NCBI GenBank assembly: GCA_009193035.1
Contig: SWDT01000001.1
Location: 1 to 64,000, forward strand
Length of the DNA: 64,000 nt
Source of the DNA: Halicephalobus mephisto
Lineage: Eukaryota > Nematoda > Chromadorea > Rhabditida > Panagrolaimidae
Direction: 5' to 3'
Shown: positions 21,998-34,600 of the stretch, in pieces
Layout: each line of letters starts with the position of its first letter
How positions within the stretch are numbered: the first letter of the stretch is position 1
Notes under the pieces: generated by a model
What the model saw: only the letters and a program-made list of their open reading frames with translations
The model's database searches: none
What the model was told of the DNA's origin: nothing
Made by a program: the position numbers and the translations under genes

Positions 21998-22575
21998 CGT
22001 AATCCTGGCCTGATTTTCGAAGCTTCTCCAACCAAGATTCAATTTCAGTCTTGTTTGGATACGATAGGAAATTAGGATAAATAAAAAACTTCGCAAAATA
22101 AGTCAAAATTCAAAGAAATTTAAATCTATAAAATAAGTAAAAATTTAAATTGGGAAAAATCAAAAATTAAATTTCAATTTAAAAAAATAGAAAAAATTTT
22201 AATTTAAAAAAATAAAAAAAATTTTAATTTAAAAAAATAGAAAAAATTTTAATTTTAAAAAATAGAAAAAATTTTAATTTAAAAAAATAGAAAAAATTTA
22301 AAAAAAATTTAATTTTAAAAAATAGGAAATTTGAAAAATAAATTATTGGGATTCTGGAGGATTTGCAACATGACGATTAAAGAAGCAGCTTCACACTCAG
22401 ATGGCATCATGTAATCTGGGGCAATTTGAGGGTTGTAAACAGGGCGGTCTCGAAAACCTAATGTGGGAGCAAAAAATACTTGAATTAAATTTTTTCGATA
22501 AATCGTAGATTAATTAATACCTTTTATGGACAGTTGTTGAAATAACCAAAAGGGCATCAGAAAGGTCGGAAAAAT
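21998..22575 (-). pseudogene. three exon-like segments of an unrecognised protein
   Basis: Three minus-strand segments look like consecutive coding exons in AT-rich DNA. About 22510-22575 encodes FPTFLMPFWLFQQLSIK and ends in AAAAG|gtatta. About 22390-22465, after acceptor attcaag, encodes APTLGFRDRPVYNPQIAPDY and MMPSECEAASLI. About 21998-22095 encodes FLSYPNKTEIESWLEKLRKS then GQDYVTD and a stop. Their phases can be joined with short introns (gtattaat..ttcaag; a possible gtcatg donor). I do not recognise the family and saw no upstream exons or start codon. It may be the surviving 3' half of a gene, or a real small gene whose 5' exon I missed. Confidence 0.35.
22180..22330. repeat. 27-bp AT-only tandem repeat
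   Basis: Five to six units of aaaaattttaatttaaaaaa plus atag. Confidence 0.7.
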
Positions 22576-22918
22576 GAAATTCAATCCAAAATTAAAAAAT
22601 TAAAAAAGGTCAAATTTAACGTAGATTTTTATTGTTTTTTTTCTTCAAAAAAATTTTAACAAATTTCAGAATCGAAAAATTTTTGTATTTTATAACTCTG
22701 AAAATTGAAAACTTGGAGATTTCGGTCTTACGGTAATGAGTAAAAAGAAGTTTGAATTTTTAAAAATATTTGTTTTTTTAAACAGAAAAATTCCAAAACA
22801 TAGATATTCCAATTTTTGGTCTCAGTCTGGACGTGACCAGAAAACAAATTACCTCAAACCACAAAATGGGTACTGTAGCTATAATAAAAGCAAAATGTTT
22901 CGAAAAATTTATTTTAGA

Positions 22919-23120
22919 AAAAGGCGTAGGAAGGCGTCACCTAGGGGTCGTGGCAGTGAGCAATAATCCGGGGAATACTGATCCAGGTACATCAGACTCC
23001 TTGCTGATGCTAACAACGTCCCCCGGGATCTCCGTAGCCAGAGGCAATCTGCGCAATCAGGGATGATTAACCTGAGATATGTCCAGTGACAATGTCGTAA
23101 TGTTGACGACAACTTTGAAA
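22919..23120. other. GC-rich islet with self-complementary segments, candidate ncRNA
   Basis: About 200 bp near 50% GC stands alone in over 90% AT sequence. It contains pairing segments: aatccgggg (22966) with ccccgggat (23022), enclosing the small hairpin catcag/ctgatg. On the minus strand it ends in a T run (ccttttt). A short stretch (acgtcccccgggatctcc) resembles the 3' part of the 5S gene (acgtcctgggaatctcc), but the middle does not match. No RNA family is recognised; a 71-codon minus-strand frame also crosses it. Confidence 0.25.
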
Positions 23121-24830
23121 ACAAAATTTTAAAAACAAAAACGAAGTAATTTTAATTTTAAAAAAGTTGAAAATGATGTAAATTTTACTTTTAAAATAAA
23201 TCTAAAAAAGTAAAGTACTTTAAGTAAAAAAATAAAATAATTTTGATATTCAAAAAAAATTAAAATTTAAAAATAAATAATTTTGATATTTGAAAAAAAC
23301 TATTTTAAAATAAAAAAATTGAAAATAAAGTACTTTTAAAATTAAAAATAAAGTAACTTTGAAATTAAAAAAATAAAAATTAAAGTTATTTGAAAATTAA
23401 AAAATTAAAATTGAAATAATTTAAAAATTAAAAAAACAAAATTATTTAAAATTTAAAAATAAAGTTATTTAAAATTTAAAAATTAAAAATTAAAGTTGTT
23501 TTAAAATTTAAAAAAATAAAAAAATGTTTTTTTAAATAGAAATTTTTAAAAATTAAAGTATTTTAAAATTAAAATTTTAGAAATTTAAAAAATTAAAATA
23601 TTTTAAAATTAAAAATTTTAGAAATTAAAGTTATTTTAGAATTTAAGAATTTTTCCAATTTTAAAAAAATTAAAGAATTTTTCGAATTTAAAAAATTAAA
23701 ATATTTTAAAATTAAAAATTTTGGAAATTAAAGTTATTTTAGAATTTAAGAAATAAAAGTCAGAAAATTGGAGATTCTGACATAGTATTGAAAAATAAAT
23801 TGGAGCAAGTAAATTGATAAAAAAAATGTCTAGCGTTTTCTCACGTTCGCCTTATTTTAAAAATTCCAATTAAAGTTCAGGAAGAACAAATTTTAAAAAA
23901 ATAATTAATAATTACGTCAAAAATATTAATTCAATTTTTTTTCTGATTTTGTATGTCAGAAATGATGTTGAAAAAATGAATAACAAAGTCCCGTTCAGTC
24001 ATCACGATAATGAATCACGAGAACTTCAAGGAAGACAATAGGACCAGTGTCAATTGTTTTTGACACTTCGGTTCCGGAAATCCAAAAAATTAGAGAATAA
24101 ATTTAATTTTAAAAAAAATAAAAAATAAAATAAATTTTAAAAATAAATAAAAAATAAATTTAAAAAAAATAAAAAATAAATTTAATTTTAAAAAAATAAA
24201 AAATTAAATAAATTTTAAAAAAATAAAATAAAATTAATTTTAAAAAAATAAAAAATAAAATAAATTTAAAAATAAATAAAAAATAAATTTAATTTTAAAA
24301 AAATAAAAAATAAAATTAATTTAAAAATAAATAAAAAATAAATTTAATTTTAAAAAAATAAAAAATAAAATTAATTTAAAAATAAATAAAAAATAAATTT
24401 AATTTCAAAAAAATAAAAAATAAAATTAATTTCAAAAAATTAAAGAATTTAATTTAATTTTAAAAATAAATTCAAATTTTAAGAAATTTAAAAAAATATA
24501 TTTAATTTTAAAAATTAAAAGATAAAATTAATTTAAAAAAACAAAAACAATATTTAATTTTAAAAATTAAAAAAAAATTAAAAATTGATTTAATTTGAAA
24601 AAATTAAAAAATAAAATTAATTTTAAAAATTAAAGAATAAAATTAATTTAAAAAAAAACGTTTTGAAATTCGATGAAATATGAAAAATGATAATTTAAAA
24701 CATTTCTAATTTTGTTGCAAGTCTTCCGGGAAAGTTAATTCTATAAATAATTTTTTTAGAAATATAATCTGGAAAAAAAATATTTTTTTTAAATTTTTTT
24801 TAAATTATTTTTTTTTTAAATTTTTTTTGA
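23121..24830. repeat. AT-only low-complexity block with 55-60 bp tandem units (24090-24440)
   Basis: Nearly pure A/T. From 24090 to 24440 a unit of about 57 bp repeats five to six times (aataaaaaataaatttaatt, then ttaaaaaaataaaaaataaa). Only two islets of ordinary composition interrupt the block: 23830-23880 and 23945-24075. They are described with the COX7C-like segment. Confidence 0.75.
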
Positions 24831-24840
24831 AAAATGGATT

Positions 24841-24934
24841 TTGAAACTTCATTGTGTAACAATTGCCGCTTTGTCAGGATTCGGATTTGCTTCTGCACTT
24901 CAAACTGATCTTTGGTGGAAACAACATCCGTCTT
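24841..24934 (+). pseudogene. COX7C-like C-terminal segment, unconfirmed
   Basis: A plus-strand frame reads EKWILKLHCVTIAALSGFGF then ASALQTDLWWKQHPS and stop. It resembles the single membrane helix and end of cytochrome c oxidase subunit 7C (family pattern KW.L...T..FGSGFA.PF). An islet 900 bp upstream (23945-24035, plus) reads KMNNKVPFSHHDNES, like the NLPFS motif that precedes the helix in COX7C. No acceptor AG is visible before the 24841 segment and the upstream islet runs into a stop, so I cannot join them. Either a decayed copy or a misread. Confidence 0.25.
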
Positions 24935-25633
24935 AAAGTTTATAAATTTTTAAATTCAGTTAATTTTTATAAACAAAGTTTTATAAAATACAAAATAATT
25001 AAATTTTTATGAAATAAAACAAATTAGAAATAATTTTTTTATAAAATGTTATTCCATTTTTAGTGATTTATTTAATTTTGAAAAATCTAAATTAATTTTT
25101 AAAATTTATTTAAAAAAATAAAATTATTTAATTTTTAAAATTTGACTAATTTTATTAATTTTAAAAAATCTAAAATAATTTTTAATATTTATCTTTAAAA
25201 ATTTATTTTATTTAAAAAATAAAATTATTTAATTTTTTTAAATTCGACTAATTTTATTAATTTTTAACATTTATTTTTAAAAATTTATTTTATTTTATTT
25301 TTTTTTATAAGATTTCACTTAATTTTTGCTAATTTTATTTATTTAAAAAATATTAAAAATTTGAAATTGAGAAAAAGTTTATTTTTTACGAAATTTTCAA
25401 CTTTAATGAAATGTAACATTTAAGATGGATTTCGAAATAGTTAAAAGTTAAACTTATTTATTATTCCTGCGAGACTCAATTAACTCCGGATTTGCTTCGA
25501 CAGACATTTTTGAAAATTTTTTGCTAAATTCAGCGTTACATTTATGGATGACGAATGATTATGGGATTAGATATTGTTTCAAAAATTAGTTTTTTGGGTT
25601 GTAGTCGAAAATAAAAAAGGAATTCTAGAAAAA
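24935..25633. other. AT-rich 3' flank of the guanylyl cyclase gene
   Basis: About 700 bp of AT-rich sequence with short taatttttaaa steps and no feature, apart from a less biased 150 bp (25430-25580) without a recognisable signal. Confidence 0.5.
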
Positions 25634-28600
25634 TCAGAAAAGCATTTCTAAACTATGAAGTTGCTGCAATCCGGCCTCGTCGGTCCGTTCCTTGGAGTCC
25701 AGCCAGTACGTGGTCGTGATCCCTTTTCCCTGAAATGTTAGATAATAATTAAATTTCGAAATCTTGAAATTTTTCAAATTCACTTATTTCTAATTTTTAA
25801 TTTTTTTTAATTTCGAAATTTTTTAAAATTCAAAAATAAATGAACTTAATTTTTTTAAAATTCACTTATTTCTAATTTTTAATTTTTTTAATTTCAAAAT
25901 TTCGAAATTTCTTAAAATTCAAAAATAAATGAACTTAATTTTTTTAAAATTAAAATTTTCAAATTCACTTATTTCTGATTTTTAATTTTTTTTAATTTCG
26001 AAATTTCTTAAAATTCAAAAATAAATAAATTTAATTTTTTTTAAATTTAAAAACTTCGGAATTTTTTAAATTCATTTATATTTTAATCTTAATTTTGATT
26101 TTTAAGTTTTTTAAGTTTAAAGATTAAAAAAAATTAAAATTTTAAAATTGATTAAATTAAGAAATTTTTTGATTTTTTAATTTTTGAAGTTAAAAAAGTT
26201 GAAACTGATCCAATTACAGTACCTTTATTTCAATTTCGCCTCTTTTGGAGCACTTGAACACGGGGTAGAAGGTCCCGAGCATGTCGAAGGACTGCTGGCT
26301 GATCTGGATCATCTCCGGAAGACCGGTGCTCTCCATCCTCGAGGCCGTGTTTACCTGTTATTTATGCTTTACAGTAAACCTTTAATTTTCGTACTTACAG
26401 TATCTCCGAAAAGACAATATCGAGGAGCAGTCAACCCCACGACGCCCGTGGCCACAGGTCCTGTGTGGAAACCCCAGCGGCATTTTATGCGTTCTTTTCT
26501 TCTGTGGGGAATTTCAAAGTCCAATAAAAACTTAAATTACAATTTATATCGGAGTAATTTAATCTTGTAAACATACTTTACGCATGTCAAGTGAGATGTT
26601 CGCAATGCACTTGACGTGATTATTTCCGTTTTCTTCCGGGATTCCAGAAACCACCATGTAAGCGTCTCCGATGGTCTCCACCTGAAAAAAAAATTTATTT
26701 TCATAAATAAATAATATCTTGAAACTTAAATCTTCTTCCATGTCTTGAAAGTTATTACTTTTGCATGTTTAATAATTTTAATCCAGAATTAATCAAAAAT
26801 GTTAAGAAATAACTTTTCACACGGTCTGTAAAGTTTTTCACTTCAGGATTAAATTTTTAAAGAACAATTGAGTAATTTGATCGAACGTTGCAAGCACATT
26901 GCAGGTTTGATTTCAATGTCAACTTATCTGCCAGAACGTTGCAGGCACATTGCAGATTTGATTTTGAAGTTTTTACAAAATTTAATTATATAAGTATCGA
27001 CTTATCTGCCAGAACGTTGCAAGCACATTGCAGGTTTGATTTCAATGTCAACTTATCTGCTAGAATGTTGCAAGCACATTGCAGATTTGATTTTGAAGTT
27101 TTTACAAAATTTAATTACATAAGTATCGACTTATCTGTCAGAATGTTGCATGCAAACTGCGGATTTTTGATTTTTTAAAATATTAACTCTTCTACTTAAA
27201 CGTTGCAAGCAAACTGCAGACTTTAATTTGAGTTTGATTTCAATATCGACTTATCTGTTGAAATGCTGCATGCAAACTGCGGATTTTATTTTGATGCTCA
27301 GCTCATTATAGACTTGTAAAATATAATGAACTCGGAAAGGACGATCCCGAAGGGAAAACGCCTACACATGAATCGCTGTCTTCTTGTAGCAGAAAAGTTT
27401 TGTTTCATTTGTTGTCGTTACGGTAGATTCGCATTCTACTCCTCTGGAACCTACTGAACTCAAAGCCTACGGTCCCTAAGGGGAACTGCCTACGCATGAA
27501 TCGCTGTCTTATTTTAGCTGCAAAAAATTTTTGTTTTAATTGTGTATTTTTAATTTTTTGTTTTTGTTATTATGGACATAGAAAATATGGAAGCAGTAGA
27601 ATATTTTCTAAGTGGTCCTGGAGCAAAAACTCCCTAGACATCAACTGGATTACTGTAAATGAAAAAGAATTATTTTTTGATTGTGTTATTTCAAAACTTT
27701 TCCCACGTCATTGATGCATAAAGAAGTTTTTTATTTTTTCATTTTTTATGAAATCCCGGAACGAAAATTCCTGTTCATCAATCAACTAGGTTACTGTAAA
27801 TGAAAAAGAATTATTTTTTGATTGTGTTATTTTAAAACATTTCCCACGTCATTGATATATAAAAATTTTTTTTCATTTTTTATGAAATCTCGGAACGAAA
27901 GTTCCTGTTCATCAATCAACTGGATTACTGTATGTGGAAAAGCCGTAGATTAGTCTTATTATTGTTATTTTTGTACTATTTTTAAATATTTTTAAAAATT
28001 TTTTTAAATTTTAAATAATCTAAATTATTTTCCCCTGCCATTTGCGTCATAGCAACTTGGAAAAAGTTGACAATTACCACCTTAGAGTCCAAAGAACCCT
28101 CTAATCATCTTTAAATTTGTTTTTTTAAATAGTTCTATTGTGTACTGTAATGAATGAACTATTTTGATGTTTACGTCTTTCAAGATGTGAAGTTGACAAT
28201 CAAAAATTAATTCAAACTTACTTTGTAAGCCCCATGGGCCTGGATTCTCTCATCGAAGCCGGTGTAGATTCCGTTGAGCATGTTGACCACTTCCAGAGGG
28301 GTTGAATTTGAGCACATTGTCGTGAATCCAACAATATCGGAGAAAAGTACAGTAGCAGAAGCGAAAAGCTTCGGAGGAACAGGACGACCAAGTTTGAGTT
28401 CGTTCGCAACGTACTTCGGAAGCAGCTGATTCAGAAGTCTGTCGGCCTTCAAGTTGGCTTCTTCCAACATCCCTGTTCTTTCTTTGACTAATTTTTCCAA
28501 ATTGTTTGCATACTGAATAAAATTTTACATAAATATTAATAAAAATAAAAACTAACTGTTTCCATTACTCTCATCATCTGGTCGACCAGAGATCCTTTTC

Positions 28601-31600
28601 TAAAAAATTCAAAAATAAAATTTTTTTTTATTTTTAATGAAATTCAAAAATTACTTTTTTTTTATTTCTAAAAAATTCAAGAATTAATTTTTTTTTATTT
28701 TTAATGAAATTCAAAAATTACATTTTTTTATTTTTAATAAAATTCAAAAATTACATTTTTTTTATTTTTAATGAAATTCAAAATTTACTTTTTTTATTTC
28801 TAAAAAATTCAAAAATTACATTTTTTTTATTTTTATTGAAATTCAAAAATTAACTTTTTTTTTATCTAAAAAAATTCAAAAATTACATTTTTTTTATTTT
28901 TATTGAAATTCAAAAATTAACTTTTTTTTTATTTCTGAAAAATCCAAAATGAATGAATTCATGGTCTATTTGTATTTAAAATTAAAAAATGAAAGTAATT
29001 TAGAAAATTATTTTTCTTTGATTAAATTTTTAAAGATATTGAAAAATTTCAATGGGGATTTGGACTTTTGGAAACTCACGTCTTCAAAGCCATTTCGGTG
29101 TTCAGACGGACTCGACGGATACTCGGACGGATTTCTGGATTCTCGCTCCAGCAGTCTGTGAGCAAAGCGTAGATGTCGGGATGGACCTTGGATGAGTCCT
29201 GGATCTGAGGACGGATGTGTTTGGAGCCGTCCGAGACCGAATCGACCATCGCGACGACGTCTGTTCCTTCTGGATACGGTAAAGAACGAAACAGAATTTC
29301 GTACATGACCATCCCAAAAGCATATATGTCTCCTGCTTGACGACGACTTTGGCTCTGAGAAATCCATTTCTGATCCATTCTTCGTCGACGATTTGTTTCT
29401 CGATTTTTCAACATCTCCGGAGCACAGTAAAGAGCAGCTAGAAGGAGTTTTAAATTCAAAGATTATCATAGTTTTTAAACTCAAAAACTTTTGTAGGAAA
29501 TTGTCCCGGAGAGAATGTTCAGAGCTTTCTGGGAACTACAGTAATCCACAAGGTTGGTTTCTAGAGGAGTTATTTCGTAATCTCAAACAATGTCGAATAT
29601 GCTACAAAAGTCAAAAACGACTTTCTTCTACAGAACGATCTCGACGCGAGTTTCTACAACTTTCCAGTCGGGACCGAACACTTGGGAATTAGTTTCTGCT
29701 TCTAAGGAGCACATAATCATAAATAAAACTTCACAGTGTGGAAAGCTCGAGGAAATGGCCTCGACACGGGTGTTCAGACTTCCTGGGAACTACAGTAACC
29801 TAAGTGGTTTGGGCTTTGCACAGGAATTACTTGATAATCTTAGATTTCCCAGTTAATCATGCTATTTTAAAAATAAACTTTTATACCCAATGGTCTCGAC
29901 CGGAATTCCCGGAGGTTTTTATACACCACAGTAATCTACTTGATAATCTTGATTTTACATTATTTCATAATCCTAGACAATTTCTCAATTAATTTTTTTA
30001 AGAAATAGTATTTTTATATAGATCTGGAAGTTTCTGAATCAGGATTGCGACCCTGTTTACTCTATAGGGTTGCATATGAAAGTGTTAATAGATACAGAAG
30101 AAATATTAATTAAAATTACAGTAATCCACTTGAGATAAGACGTACATTGACTCCTACCACGAGGTTCCTGAAGGGACTACGGTAGTGGGCTGTGTGAAAA
30201 TTCAAAATTAGCGCGTAATTTTACATTATTTCGTAATCGGTGAATTTGTAATAAATAAAACCTAATCTTAAGAACCTTCCGGAAGCGGTCGGTATCACAG
30301 CACCGTCGAAAATGGACTTTTTTAAACTTACAAGTTCGTTGAGTAGCTTGGGACTTGTCGTCGTCGTTCTGGAGGCCTTCAACGGTGATGGCGCCTTCTT
30401 TCTCCCATCTTTCTAGTGGATTAGCGATCCCGAAATCGGTCAAACGGACACTCCAGTTACGGTCGATAGCACAAGCCCAAGGAGACAAAGATCCGTGATA
30501 TCCGATGGGGGAGAGATGGAGGTACTCGAGACCCTGTAGATATCCTTCTTAATTGAGAACAAAATCTAAAAATACCAAAGTGATATCTCTGACGAAAGCA
30601 GCGTGGAATTTCTCGTCCAATAACATGTTTTTGTTGTAGATAATGTCCTGAACAGTGCCTCGGGAACAGAACTTCCACAAAACGAGCATTTCTTCTTTCT
30701 CGTTGAAGGCGATCCCGAGGAACGGATTAATATTGTCGTGAATCGCTTGTTTCATCTGCAAAGATTTCTTAGTCTTCGAAAAGAATAAATAACTGCAACT
30801 TGAGTCAGTAATATCAGATCTACACGAGCAAACTTGATCGGTCGTCGTTGAGGGTATCGATGGAACGTGGCGTGGGTGTTGATCCCCACGATAGCGTGTC
30901 TTTTTTGTCCAGTAGACAAGTTGCTCATCTTAGTGTTAGCACTACCCAAGGATAACTATAATCAAAATTTACAATCATAATATTAAAAATAAAATTTTTA
31001 CAAAATGGTCTCAACACGAATTTCTAGGACTTTCCAGTTGAGACTTAAAAATTTAACATTTATATCATTCTAAAATGATACAATTATAATCATATTATTG
31101 TAAAAATAAAAAAATGATTTTGTACGGAATTGTCTTGACGGGAATTCTAGAAGTTTTAAAATTTAGGTAAACGGAAGGAGAGAGGAAGAACGCGCGAGAG
31201 AGGAAAAATGAGAGTGAGGACACGACGAGTTGCCAGATTTACCTTTTTCTACTTTCACTCGCTCTCTGCGCGGGAATTCAAAAAATTAAAAAATAAGATT
31301 TTGTACGGAATTGTCTCGACGGGAATTCTAGAAGTTTTAAAATTTAGGTAAACGGAAAGAGAGAGGAAGAACGCGCGAGAGAGAGAGAAAAAATGAGAGT
31401 GAGGACACGGCAAGTTGCCAGATTTACCTTTTTTTACTTTTATAAATTTCTCTCTCCTTTTGCGCGGGAATTCGAAAATTCAGAAAATTTCTATATTGTT
31501 TTTATTCAATTTCAACATTTGTCATGCTATTGTGGAAATTAAAAGATGAATATTTTTGTGAAATTGTTTCGAATAGAATTTCTAAAAATTTTTGTTTTGC

Positions 31601-34600
31601 ATTATATCGTAATCTTAGATGATTTCGTAATTAATTTTTAAAAGTGTATTTTTCTTAGATAGATCTGGAAACTTCGGGATTAGGGCTATAGGGTACATAA
31701 GCCTCTATTCTTGGACGTTAATTTTCATATATGAAACTATTAATAGATGTTCGAAAATTCCAAAACTACAGTATTTTATTAAAAGCATTTTTTTAATTTC
31801 AAAAATCCCACCAAAGAACGAGCTTGTTCGTCGTCGATCATCCTCAAATCGTCGTGGAAGATTCTCCACGGCATTTTGTCCAAAGCTCGAGTTTGACTAA
31901 AAACAAAAAAAATAAAAAAAACTACTTAATCCTTACCAATATCTGTATAATATATAAGTTGCAAAAGTCATGACTAAGAGACCAAGGACGATACCCCCTA
32001 TGGCAATTTCCAATGTATAAGAACATTTTTGACCACGATAACCGCAATACGGCTCATCCGAAGGCATACTTCCGTTTTCGCTCGGCCAGAATCCAGTTAA
32101 AACATCTGTTAATTTCTAAAATTATAATTTTAAAGTAAAATTAGTTTTTTAAAGTAGAAAAATTAAAAAAATTAATTTTAAAAAAATCTATATTTTATTT
32201 TTAAAAAATGCATTTTTATTTGAAAATTAATCTTAAAGAATTTAATTTTTTAATAAAAATATATTTTTTAAATATAATCATTTTCTAAAAAAACTATATT
32301 TTCAAAGAAATTAATTTTTAAATAAAAATGTTTTTTAAATTTTTTTGAATAAAAATGTTTTTTTTTAAATTTTTTTGAATAAAAATGTGTTTTTTTTTAA
32401 ATTTAATTTTTGAATAAAAATGTTTTTTAAATTTTTTTTAATAAAAATGTTTTTTTTAAATTTTTTTGAATAAAAATGTGTTTTTTAAAACAAACCAAAT
32501 CGTAGCATCCTGTTCTGTTGATTATCCCATCGCAATTCGACATCGGAGAGGATTCCATGTGGACCATCTTCATGACTTTATCCCGAGCCGGATGAATGAA
32601 GAAAGCTGCGAACAACGGGGCTCTGTCCGCGAGATCGTCCATCATGACGGTTCCAGTAGCGCCACCTGTAGTTCCTCCAATTCCTGAACAACGAGCAGAG
32701 ATAGCGTTATGAAACAAGGGGAGACAGAGGAAATGGGTCAAAAGAAAAGTATATTTTTCCAAAATTACCGTCAAATGTAAGTCTTCTCATGTTTTCCCAA
32801 ATCAGATGGCCGTTCGAAACCGAAGAAGCGTTTCTTCCCGTCTTCTGGTACGCCGACATCGCCGCAAGGGCGTAGAGCTTCAGAGAATCGTAGAGATGCA
32901 GATATCCGAAGATATTCGTCTGAAGGATGATTCATCTTAATAATAATATTTTTAAAATCAAAAAATTTTGTAGGAAATTGTCCCGGAGAGAATGTTCAGA
33001 GCTTTCTGGGAACTACAGTAACCTAAGTGGTTTGGGCTTTGCACAGGAATTATTTGATAATCTTAGATTTCCCAGTTAATCATGCTATTTTAAAAATAAA
33101 CTTTTATACTCAACGGTCTCGACCGGAATTCCCGGAGGTTTTTATACACCACAGTAATCTACTTGATAATTTTAATTTTACGGAAAAATTATTCTGTGAT
33201 TTTACATTATTTCGTAATTAATCAAAGTATTTTAAAAATTAAAAATGTTTTTTACAAAGCGGTCTGGACTGGAATTTTCGGAGGTGTTTATGCACTACAG
33301 TAATTTCGATTTTGCATTATTTCATAATCCTAGACGATTTCTCAATTAATTTTTTTAAGAAATATTATTTTTATATAAATCTGGAAGTTTCTGGATTAGG
33401 AAGTACAAGGCACAAAACCCTGTTTTCCCTCAGGGGATTATATATCTAAGTATTAATAGGCATCTAAAAAATCATAATTAACCCTACAGTATTCTTTCAA
33501 AAATGGATGGTTTTTGACTTTTAAAAAATCAAACATACGACATCTATGTCGCTGGCGTTAAGGCCGAATTTCCCGATTCTTTGAAGAAAATTGTCGATGA
33601 TGGTGTCGTCGAATCCGTTGACGTCGTCGACGATGATGGCGTTGGCGTAATGGTCCTTGACTTGCTGTAGCATCTCGCCACTGGACCCGATCCAGGGAGT
33701 AGTGTCCTTGGGTCCTGACTGGAGCCAAGGCAGAATATAGGCGTATTCGGCGTTGTTCATGTTCAATTTGAAAGTTGCTTGCATAAATTCCCTCGTTAAT
33801 TCTTTTGTGGAAGAAAAAAGACAAACAACAACTGTAATTATTCATTGTCTTAGGATTTGTTTAATTTTAACTTACTTCTGGCGTTGTTTTGGATTTCTGC
33901 AAGAAGACCACTTTTTATCATTTCTGTGGCGTTCCAGCCTTCTTCGAACATAACTTTCGAAACTACGGAAATCGAAGTTCGTCGAAATTCATCCTCGAAG
34001 GCTTGTACTCTTTCGTAAGCAGTGGCACCTGTGTTCGTCACAATCGCAATCTAGAAAATGGATCTAAAAGAAGATTATCCAAATCGGCTGCTTACACGTC
34101 TCCATCCATAATGCTCGATTAGCTTGACGACGGCTCTAGCGATGGAATTTGTGTTTTTCGAAGATATTCTGGCAAGAGTTTTATAAATCGTCCTATCAGA
34201 AAGAGCCGTGGCTGTGGGCATGTAGGATATCACGGGGATGTTCCAGAACGACCCCATTTTCGCCACAGCATCCAATTCTTTATAATTTTAATTATTTAAA
34301 AAATTTTTAAAAATAAAATTACCCGCATTACAGTATGGTCCGATAAAAGCCCTAACTTGGTCCACATGGAACATCTGAGCAGCCACAGCCACACCTTCGA
34401 AGGAGTCCCCACATCCGTTTCTGGATATTATTCTGAAAAAAAAATTTATTTCAAATTAAATTTAACAACAAACTCGAAATCAATTTCTTTTCCGAGGATG
34501 CCTTCATCCACAAGTTGACTTCTGCTGATTTTTATAATCGTAGCGTCATTCGGAAGAGCCCCGATCGCCCCGATATGCCCAACTTTAACGATGATTTTGC

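Noticed and set aside
23995..24090. Minus-strand TIDTGPIVFLEVLVIHYRDD, reminiscent of formyltransferase (PurU-like) sequence
   Set aside because: Only one short match, immediately followed by a stop and without neighbouring exons; the opposite strand has an equally plausible reading.
29008..29484. 158-codon minus-strand frame over the guanylyl cyclase kinase-homology exon
   Set aside because: It is a shadow frame of exon 13; the true frame encodes [20 protein letters not shown].
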